The notes beneath the pieces are model-generated. The model was not told where the DNA came from. It saw only the letters and a program-made list of their open reading frames with translations, and did no database searches. From Bacteroides sp. (GTDB lineage: Bacteria > Bacteroidota > Bacteroidia > Bacteroidales > Muribaculaceae): a DNA stretch of 39,249 nt. Shown piece by piece: positions 33,508 to 39,249 of this stretch (its first letter is position 1; every line of letters begins with the position of its first letter). Location: contig JAAVCP010000060.1 of the NCBI GenBank assembly GCA_014802265.1, positions 1 to 39,249 on the forward strand, in the 5' to 3' direction. Both the position numbers and the translations under genes were made by a program.

Positions 33508-35139
33508 ATGAACAGATTTTTTCAAATTCGTACCATGATTGCTCTGGTTGCTTTTGGGAGCTTCAGTGCATCGGCTCAACAGACCACACCACCATCATTT
33601 AAGGTTGGTGATCTTTCAGATCAGTTTAGCAGTGTGCGGGGAGTAGCCCGTTACGCCGCAGAGACTTCCCCTATAGTGGCACCTCCTGCCGGGAAAGCTA
33701 CTAACTATACACGCGAGGCATTCACCTATATAGTTATGGGTGGTATGGCATTTGCTAATCCTGATACCGATGGGGCATGTACAGTGATTGATGGTGATGA
33801 CGGCTTTGTCTATATCGGTCATCCCTATGCTTCGCTTGTTACTAATACATGGCTGAAAGGGGAACGAAAAGGTGACCGTATAATTGTTAGCTTGCCACAG
33901 CTGATATATCAGGTGGAGTATGATGATGAAATTCATAATTACTATGCTTACCGTATGGAGTTGCTTCCATCAGAAAATGAAAATGAGAGTTGGTATTATC
34001 CTACTGATTCACAAGAATTGGTATATTATGTAGATAGCGATAGCTTCTACATGGAGGATAATGATGATAATACTCTTTTATTGGGTCTTTGCGATATTGA
34101 TGGCGGCTGGACAGGTCATGGAGACATGAGCCAGCGCTATGAGCCGTTTACTGTAGAGGGGGTATCTATTCCGGCTGATGTCACCGAGCAGGACTGGCAG
34201 CTAAGATCGGGGGCTGCAGGTTACTTTATAACGTATGCAGAAAATAACAATGATGTGTATATCAAAGGTGTAGTAAAAGAATTTCCGGATAAATGGGTAA
34301 AAGGTGAAATAAGGGAGAACGAAGTTTATTTCCCAAGTGGTCAGTATCTGGGTGTAGATGAGGCTACTCAGCATTATAACTTTCTGAGTGGAGCGACTAA
34401 GGAATACTATTGGAACGAGGAGTATGAAATGGAGTTATATCATAATGTCCTTGCTGATAATATGATTTTCCATAAAGAAGATACAAGACTTTGGATAGAT
34501 ACAACTATCTTGGTAAATAAGGGAATGGCTGCTTACAATCCTCTTGTCACTTATACAGATATGGAAATGAGACCAAATCCTGAAGAGGTGGTACCTTATC
34601 CGGCAAATCCTCAACTTACTTCGTTTATTGAGTATAATGATATGTGGGGTTATGGTGCTATTGTGTTCAATCTGCCTGCGTTGAATATGGACGGCTATAT
34701 ACTTCCTGTTGATAACATGTACTATATGATATATGTAAACGGTGAGGCATGGGCTCTCTACTCAGATGAATATCCTGGGATTGAGGATGAGACTTACCTG
34801 ATACCTTATAACTATGATGATGGAAGTTTTATAAGAAACTACGGAGTTAGCCACACTTTCTATTATTTTTTACAAGATTTTGATACAATAGGAGTACAAA
34901 GTATTTATGAAAAAGATGGAGAATTTTTTGGGTCTCAGCTTGTTTATTATGAGATTGTATCTTCTGGGATAACCAAGGACACTGAAGACCAGAAAGAAGA
35001 AGTGGCAGTGGAATGGTACGATCTTTCAGGCAGAAAGTTAAGCGCACCTGCAGATGGAATCTGCCTAAAATTGGTAAGATATTCCGATGGCAGCACTAAG
35101 ACAGAAAAAATAGCTGGCAGATACAAGTATATTAACTGA
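33508..35139 (+). CDS. Secreted protein with T9SS-like C-terminal sorting domain
   Basis: A 543-residue exported protein. The signal peptide is residues 1-24 (cleavage SASAQ). The body is acidic and rich in Tyr, Asn and Asp, with many short beta strands and no recognised enzyme domain. The end has WYDLSGRKLSAPADGICLKL and then SDGSTKTEKI, matching the sorting-domain pattern but carrying about nine extra residues (AGRYKYIN) after the usual end point. Gene order suggests regulation by the divergent TPR/HTH protein. Convergent with the beta-barrel gene at 35214 across a strong hairpin. Confidence 0.82.
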   Translation: MNRFFQIRTMIALVAFGSFSASAQQTTPPSFKVGDLSDQFSSVRGVARYAAETSPIVAPPAGKATNYTREAFTYIVMGGMAFANPDTDGACTVIDGDDGFVYIGHPYASLVTNTWLKGERKGDRIIVSLPQLIYQVEYDDEIHNYYAYRMELLPSENENESWYYPTDSQELVYYVDSDSFYMEDNDDNTLLLGLCDIDGGWTGHGDMSQRYEPFTVEGVSIPADVTEQDWQLRSGAAGYFITYAENNNDVYIKGVVKEFPDKWVKGEIRENEVYFPSGQYLGVDEATQHYNFLSGATKEYYWNEEYEMELYHNVLADNMIFHKEDTRLWIDTTILVNKGMAAYNPLVTYTDMEMRPNPEEVVPYPANPQLTSFIEYNDMWGYGAIVFNLPALNMDGYILPVDNMYYMIYVNGEAWALYSDEYPGIEDETYLIPYNYDDGSFIRNYGVSHTFYYFLQDFDTIGVQSIYEKDGEFFGSQLVYYEIVSSGITKDTEDQKEEVAVEWYDLSGRKLSAPADGICLKLVRYSDGSTKTEKIAGRYKYIN

Positions 35140-35152
35140 GGGTAAATTTATT

Positions 35153-35193
35153 GTCATGACGGATTGCTTTATCTTAAAGTGATCCGTCACGAC
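35153..35193. terminator. Bidirectional terminator hairpin
   Basis: GTCATGACGGAT (35153-35164) pairs with ATCCGTCACGAC (35182-35193) with one A-C mismatch, and CTTTA/TAAAG extends the stem inside. It lies between two convergent genes. Confidence 0.72.
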
Positions 35194-35213
35194 ATGTGTT
35201 ATTTATTGAAACA

Positions 35214-35819
35214 TCAGAAATCGAAAAGAATCGTCACGTCTACATGCCAGCCGTTGGTGTGAAGTGAGGCAGCAGGTATCCCGGCAAATGAATCAACGGT
35301 GTTTCCTAACCCGAAACGATAGCCCCCCGTTATCTGGATAAAGTTGATTATGTCAAATCCTATGCCGACATCCCAACCGGCTTGAATCCGCTTTGTAGTC
35401 ATCGGGCAATCTTTACCATTGTCAAGACGGAACATGACCGAGGGTCCCGTATATATCATGGGTCCTACAAGATCTTTTGTTGATTTTAACCAGAATTTAT
35501 ATTTTAAACGAAGCGGCACCTCAATGAAGTCCCTACCGAAACTTTTGGGGGATTGATAGTCTGATTTCAAACGGGTATTATATCGCTTGTATACAATTGC
35601 CAAATCAGGTGCAAACCCACATTTAGTAAACTGATATTCCAGGTCAAGCCCCCCGCTGAATCCACTGCGGTTATCTAAGGAGTATCCGGGAGCATTCTTT
35701 AATTGTGCTGATGCAAATTCACCTCCGAAACGGAACCCGTAGCGAAGCTGTGACGATGCTCCTGTGGAGAAGCAAAGTAATGTAATAAGGGAGAGAAGGA
35801 TGTGTGAGAGTATCTTCAT
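35214..35819 (-). CDS. Small outer-membrane beta-barrel protein (PorT-like family)
   Basis: A 201-residue protein with a signal peptide (residues 1-24, ends GASSQ) and about eight predicted beta strands: LRYGFRFGGEFASAQL, GFSGGLDLEYQF, FIEVPLRLKYKFWL, ITGGYRFGLGN, and a final strand WHVDVTILFDF with C-terminal Phe as needed for outer-membrane insertion. This is the general OMP_b-brl_2 type. Role unknown; a separate partner for T9SS is possible but not shown. Confidence 0.8.
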   Translation of the reverse strand: MKILSHILLSLITLLCFSTGASSQLRYGFRFGGEFASAQLKNAPGYSLDNRSGFSGGLDLEYQFTKCGFAPDLAIVYKRYNTRLKSDYQSPKSFGRDFIEVPLRLKYKFWLKSTKDLVGPMIYTGPSVMFRLDNGKDCPMTTKRIQAGWDVGIGFDIINFIQITGGYRFGLGNTVDSFAGIPAASLHTNGWHVDVTILFDF

Positions 35820-36033
35820 AGTAATTTTTATTGGGATCTATTGACATAACGTCAATATCACATTTTATATTATGATAAAACTGTTTCCAGTGTCAAACTA
35901 TATTGCCTCCTGACTCGATAAGTTGCCTTCATAGCTTTAATAATCTTGCTCGCTTAGGTAAAATTATATCAAAATCTTAAAATAATTTATAGATTATCAA
36001 TAAAAATATGTTACTTTGCAAAAAAATAAGATT

Positions 36034-36708
36034 ATGAGATACATCTATAAAGCTCCATGTGGAGAGTTGATCATTGAAGTTAATAACGGACTGGTATGCC
36101 AATGTCAGTGGCTTGATGCATATGTTGATATTAGTGATGCCACTGCACCAGTTTCACTTGAATGTGAATCTATACGTGATAGGGAGAGTAGAAATACTTC
36201 TGCCGAAGATGAAGAGGTAATGAAAAAGGTTATCCTTCAACTTGATCAATATTTTGCCGGTACACGTAAAGCTTTTGATTTGCCATTGCATATTGAAGGG
36301 ACAACCTTCCGTAAAAAAGTATGGCAAGCACTCATGGAAATTCCATACGGTAAAGTAGTGACCTACTCAGAATTAGCAGAAAAATGTGGCAGTAGGGGAG
36401 GACAGAGAGCAGTGGCACAAGCATGTTCTGATAACCTGATTCCCATAATTATCCCCTGTCATCGTGTTGTAAGATCTGACGGTAGTCTTGGAGGATATAC
36501 TATACATCACCACACCAAAAAATCCACCTCTAATTTCGTCAGCCCCGATTGCCCTACCAACCTTACTAATACTAGTCCCATCAATTATAGTTCCACTTAT
36601 AATCCTGCCGACATGGGTACCTCCAAAGGTACTACGCCACAAGGGAAAGCCATAAAACAATATCTACTTCATTTGGAACAGTCGATAGAAAATCTATCAT
36701 TACAATAA
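36034..36708 (+). CDS. ogt: Methylated-DNA--protein-cysteine methyltransferase with internal insertion
   Basis: A 224-residue DNA repair protein that transfers alkyl groups from O6-alkylguanine to its own cysteine. The active site is IIPCHRVVRSDGSLGGY. The DNA-binding helix region FRKKVWQALMEIPYGKVVTY and RAVAQACSDN are intact. After GGY, where homologues have only a few residues before the last helix, there is a Ser/Thr/Asn/Pro-rich stretch of about 47 residues (36500-36642) before GKAIKQYLLHLEQ resumes. It is in frame. The ATG at 36034 is chosen over a TTG at 36016; a TTACTTTG box lies at 36011-36018. Confidence 0.9.
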   Translation: MRYIYKAPCGELIIEVNNGLVCQCQWLDAYVDISDATAPVSLECESIRDRESRNTSAEDEEVMKKVILQLDQYFAGTRKAFDLPLHIEGTTFRKKVWQALMEIPYGKVVTYSELAEKCGSRGGQRAVAQACSDNLIPIIIPCHRVVRSDGSLGGYTIHHHTKKSTSNFVSPDCPTNLTNTSPINYSSTYNPADMGTSKGTTPQGKAIKQYLLHLEQSIENLSLQ

Positions 36709-36865
36709 AAATATAATGTGATAGCAACACAATTTTTAGTGTTTACACTGATAAATACCCACTCATATCATAAAATATCGATAAAATAATTAATAAAATA
36801 AATTATTATAAATCAATGAAATAATTAATAACAGATAAAAATAATTGAAAAAAGTCATTAAAAAA

Positions 36866-36897
36866 TTTGGTGGAACGAAAAAAACTTCCTAACTTTG
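36866..36897 (+). promoter_or_regulatory. Promoter of tRNA-Phe
   Basis: TTTG (36866-36869), exactly 20 bases, then TAACTTTG (36890-36897), a perfect Bacteroidetes promoter. The start of transcription would be near 36903, leaving a leader of about 70 bases before the tRNA. Confidence 0.8.
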
Positions 36898-36976
36898 CAC
36901 TCGCAAACGACAAGGAACACTAACCGCTCCAAGTCCAAAAGCAGAAAACTGGTTGAAAAGACAACCAAACTAAGAT

Positions 36977-37052
36977 GGTGTCATAGCTCAGTTGGTAGAG
37001 CAAAGGACTGAAAATCCTTGTGTCCCCGGTTCGATTCCTGGTGACACCACCA
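36977..37052 (+). tRNA. tRNA-Phe (anticodon GAA)
   Basis: A complete 76-base cloverleaf. The acceptor stem GGTGTCA pairs with TGACACC (37042-37048), with discriminator A and an encoded CCA at 37050-37052. The anticodon loop CTGAAAA gives GAA. The D-loop (AGCTCAGTTGGTAGAGC) and T-loop (GGTTCGATTCC) are standard. Confidence 0.97.
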
Positions 37053-37066
37053 CCCGAACAAAAGTT

Positions 37067-37099
37067 AAATCGCTAATTCACACCGAATTGGCGATTTTT
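37067..37099 (+). terminator. Terminator of tRNA-Phe
   Basis: AAATCGCTAATT (37067-37078) pairs with AATTGGCGATTT (37086-37097) with one G-U pair and a 7-base loop, followed by a T-rich run to 37104. Confidence 0.8.
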
Positions 37100-37103
37100 C
37101 TTT

Positions 37104-37283
37104 TAGTCACTATCGCCCGTAGTCACTATAATAGTCACTATCTAAACCCCTTTAAATCACGTTAAATCGGCTTGATAAAATGCTCTTAAAAAGTTCCTTT
37201 TAATCTTCACGTCAATTAAACGCTCCATTAAATCCTCCCTACAAAAATAGTGACTATCCGCGTGGGTGCAGCAATAGTCACTA
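37104..37283. repeat. Five TAGT[C/G]ACTA sites beside tRNA-Phe
   Basis: The near-palindromic 9-mer TAGTCACTA occurs at 37104-37112, 37120-37128, 37132-37140 and 37275-37283, and its inverse TAGTGACTA at 37248-37256. The first three are 16 and 12 bases apart. Such clusters beside a tRNA gene are what integrase arm sites of tRNA-targeting elements look like. No integrase gene is present here, and no second copy of the tRNA 3' end was found in the window. Confidence 0.75.
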
Positions 37284-37351
37284 CTAGATTACGAAGAAAT
37301 AATTAATAACTGATTGATGTAGCTTTTCTCTTCAGTTATTCAAAAAAATAA

Positions 37352-39058
37352 TTATTCTTCGGGGAAGACAGTTCCAAATAAAAATTTACTTTCTTCCCGA
37401 GTTAGAACTCTGTTCTTCAAATATCTTTCATAAGCAAAAGCTTTAAATGAAATTAAACCTCCTCTACATTGTAGTATATAGTCTTTAAAGATTTGAAATA
37501 AATTTAATTCTCCTGTTGATAATAAATAAGAAAGATTTATGAGTGTATCAATATCCAAAATGATTGGAATCGAAATAAATCTCCGACCGAATTTATTACC
37601 TATATTACTCATTATTTCCGAAGCTTTTTTAACGATTTCAGCATTAACACCAAATGCTGAGTACGCATTATCTGTTGTAACGATTACAGGATAAATAACA
37701 TTAACTTGACTAGCATCTGAATCAAATTTATCAAATTCTCCATTTGCAAGACGCTCGATGTTATCAATTATTTGCCCAAAACCTTTATGTGGTTTTTCGG
37801 GATATTTACAAATTCGTGAATTAATGTAATTAATTATCTCTGCATGACTAGAAGAGGATTGGATTTCTCGTTTGAAAAGAAGATCTTTTATCTCAATTAG
37901 CATCAAGGATTTTCCGAGACGTATATATAAATCTGGTTCTCCTTCATTTAAACCATTCTGATTAAATGTTGCCCCATTGATAATACGGTCTACCCTGCCA
38001 GACAGACTTTTAGTGAAAAGAGGATATGCTAGCGCTATTTCTGAAAAATCCTTTCCAAGTTTATCCGTAAATTGAGGTAATTTATCAAAAGGTTTTCCAT
38101 TTTGTTGTAAGATCCCATGTCTCTGGATGGAATCAAAAAACATAAATTTAAGGCCTTGATAAATCTTATCTACAATTAAATCAGGCGAAATGACATAATA
38201 AATTCCATTAGTAAAAGGTATGAGAAAGTGATTGCGTAAATACTGTAAAGCTTCAGGATTATTCCAATTATCAATCTTTCTAATCCAGTCTCTATTAATA
38301 GTAAAATTACTAAAGAATTTGATGGTATCTACATCTTTGCTATTAACCTGAATCGCAAACTTATTAATGCTATGATGGAATAATGTAAACAACCGTCCTA
38401 TATATTCAATCCAATCATTGACACCATAGTCTTCTAAAAAAACAGCTAAATAATTATCATATACTTGATTGGCTTTGCAAAATTGGAAGAGCTGAGATGC
38501 TTTATACATCGCAGCCTTGACATCCTTATGGAATTTAAACTCTGAAACAGGCAGATCTAACATAAGCATAGTTGCTGGAACATCGGATTCAATTTTTTGA
38601 GATTCAATCCAATCCCGATTACACAAAGCGTATGCCTTAGCTATTTCAATGGCCTCTTCTCTTGTTGGAGTTATCTGATTATCGTCATGATCAAGATCAT
38701 ATCCAAATTTTAGTGTTTCAAAACACATTCTAAGTGTAGAATCAGTGTTATAGAGGATGACATGATTATCATGTTGCTTCCTGAATCTATATAGATTAGT
38801 ACGTTCAGGCTTATACAAGTCCTGACAGAGCTCATCTAATATTTTATTGTGAGGATCTCGTGCGTACATAGAAAAATGAATAGTAAGGTGTGATTTTAGA
38901 ACATATGATAATACGACGATCATTGGTAGTTCTTTTAAAATCCCTGCAATATCGCCATCACCCTTACCAAATATATCTGAATACGAAACAGCAACCAAGG
39001 CTTTGGGGAAAATATTGTCTTGAGTTGAAGTCATGTTTTTTTGTCTCATATAATTCAT
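37352..39058 (-). CDS. Unrecognised protein with PD-(D/E)xK nuclease-like motif
   Basis: A 568-residue protein that I do not recognise. Residues 374-391 read EPDLYIRLGKSLMLIEIK, which fits the PD-(D/E)xK nuclease core (D376, E389, K391). Around it are strands and helices suitable for that fold, including VIYPVIVTTDNAYSA. The N-terminal 350 residues are helical with many aromatic residues and no known domain. There is no signal peptide or membrane helix. It is a single gene, AT-rich, between the tRNA-Phe repeat cluster and an insertion sequence, a typical position for restriction or anti-phage genes; that role is inference. The start may be 39058, 39049 or 39034. Confidence 0.7.
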   Translation of the reverse strand: MNYMRQKNMTSTQDNIFPKALVAVSYSDIFGKGDGDIAGILKELPMIVVLSYVLKSHLTIHFSMYARDPHNKILDELCQDLYKPERTNLYRFRKQHDNHVILYNTDSTLRMCFETLKFGYDLDHDDNQITPTREEAIEIAKAYALCNRDWIESQKIESDVPATMLMLDLPVSEFKFHKDVKAAMYKASQLFQFCKANQVYDNYLAVFLEDYGVNDWIEYIGRLFTLFHHSINKFAIQVNSKDVDTIKFFSNFTINRDWIRKIDNWNNPEALQYLRNHFLIPFTNGIYYVISPDLIVDKIYQGLKFMFFDSIQRHGILQQNGKPFDKLPQFTDKLGKDFSEIALAYPLFTKSLSGRVDRIINGATFNQNGLNEGEPDLYIRLGKSLMLIEIKDLLFKREIQSSSSHAEIINYINSRICKYPEKPHKGFGQIIDNIERLANGEFDKFDSDASQVNVIYPVIVTTDNAYSAFGVNAEIVKKASEIMSNIGNKFGRRFISIPIILDIDTLINLSYLLSTGELNLFQIFKDYILQCRGGLISFKAFAYERYLKNRVLTREESKFLFGTVFPEE

Positions 39059-39091
39059 ATTAAGTAGATGTTGAAAATTAGTTTATATCAT

Positions 39092-39249
39092 AATTTTTGC
39101 AGTAGTTCGTCCGTTATAGTAATAAACCACAACACTTACGACTATCGCAAAAATCAAAGTTATACAGCTGACAGACAAACAACGTCTGCAACTGGAAGAG
39201 GGCTTTCGCCAAGGCAAGAGCCACGCTTTCCGTATGCGCTGTCGCGCAA
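39092..39249 (+). mobile_element. Left part of an IS630-like insertion sequence, truncated by the window
   Basis: The last hundred bases encode a transposase N-terminus (separate entry). Upstream, AATTTTTGCAGTAGT (39092-39106) is an imperfect inverse of ACTATCGCAAAAAT (39141-39154). The sequence just before, TATCATA, would allow a TA target duplication. The true left end is not certain. Confidence 0.5.
39153..39249 (+). CDS. IS630-family transposase, 5' part
   Basis: The frame reads IKVIQLTDKQRLQLEEGF and then RQGKSHAFRMRCRA up to the edge, the familiar N-terminus of IS630-like transposases (a helix-turn-helix that binds the terminal repeats). Homologues begin MKVIQLT. Here the expected ATG is ATC (39153-39155), and no ATG, GTG or TTG lies in frame between the upstream stop at 39123 and the conserved part. 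Either ATC is used weakly or the copy is inactive. The rest lies outside the window. Confidence 0.7.
   Translation, partial: MKVIQLTDKQRLQLEEGFRQGKSHAFRMRCRA

Noticed and set aside
36373..36660. Antisense 95-residue frame in the ogt gene
   Set aside because: Overlaps the active-site region antisense; no start signal. Noted only because the insertion is open on both strands.
37104..37283. CRISPR array
   Set aside because: The repeat is only 9 bases and spacing is irregular; no cas genes are present.

Overview
The window looks like a chromosomal segment of a gut Bacteroidales, most likely of the Muribaculaceae type. This rests on gene content and promoters: a complete type IX secretion (T9SS) core in the order porT-porP-gldK-gldL-gldM-gldN, several proteins with T9SS C-terminal sorting sequences, a GIN-domain protein, and repeated Bacteroidetes promoters of the form TTTG-N20-TAnnTTTG. 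Family names come from reading motifs by eye; no database search was run.

Layout. 1-205: 3' end of a 5S rRNA, its terminator and a perfect 20-bp inverted repeat. 206-9049: one minus-strand operon encoding PorT, PorP/SprF, GldK, GldL, GldM and GldN, followed unexpectedly by a family 2 glycosyltransferase and an AraC regulator joined by a one-base TAATG overlap. 9452-11767: a large T9SS cargo gene, divergent from the operon. 11768-16502: an accessory and decay zone holding a frameshifted small gene, a membrane-tethered TPR/HTH regulator, a YoeB-like toxin-antitoxin pair, an ATPase gene with two in-frame stops, and an N-terminal fragment of an AAA-ATPase/nuclease gene. 16503-20548: dgt, a TPM-domain protein, and a ClC channel gene whose 3' end overlaps the TPM gene antisense. 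20549-21240: AT-rich DNA without a recognisable gene. 21241-27587: a second TPR/DUF6377-type regulator divergent from an M16 peptidase-dusB operon, then a GIN-domain protein with a flippase. 27601-31615: a NERD/zinc-ribbon protein, a second cargo protein, purC, a 56-residue helical protein and an 88-residue protein. 31704-35819: a third TPR/HTH regulator divergent from a third cargo gene, and a small beta-barrel protein. 36034-39249: an Ogt-type methyltransferase with an internal insertion, tRNA-Phe(GAA), a cluster of five TAGT[C/G]ACTA sites, an unrecognised protein with a PD-(D/E)xK motif, and the start of an IS630-like transposase gene cut by the window edge.

How the parts fit. The left operon builds the outer-membrane secretion machine and its GldLM motor. 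At least three proteins encoded here carry the matching sorting signal. Three paralogous regulators (lipobox, periplasmic TPR region, one membrane helix, cytoplasmic coiled coil, C-terminal helix-turn-helix) lie on the same strand; one shares a divergent promoter region with a cargo gene and one is convergent with another. A direct envelope-to-DNA link between these sensors and secreted cargo is an inference, and the most interesting one in the window. The tRNA-Phe flank, with its repeats, orphan nuclease-like gene and insertion sequence, looks like the edge of an integrated or decayed mobile island.
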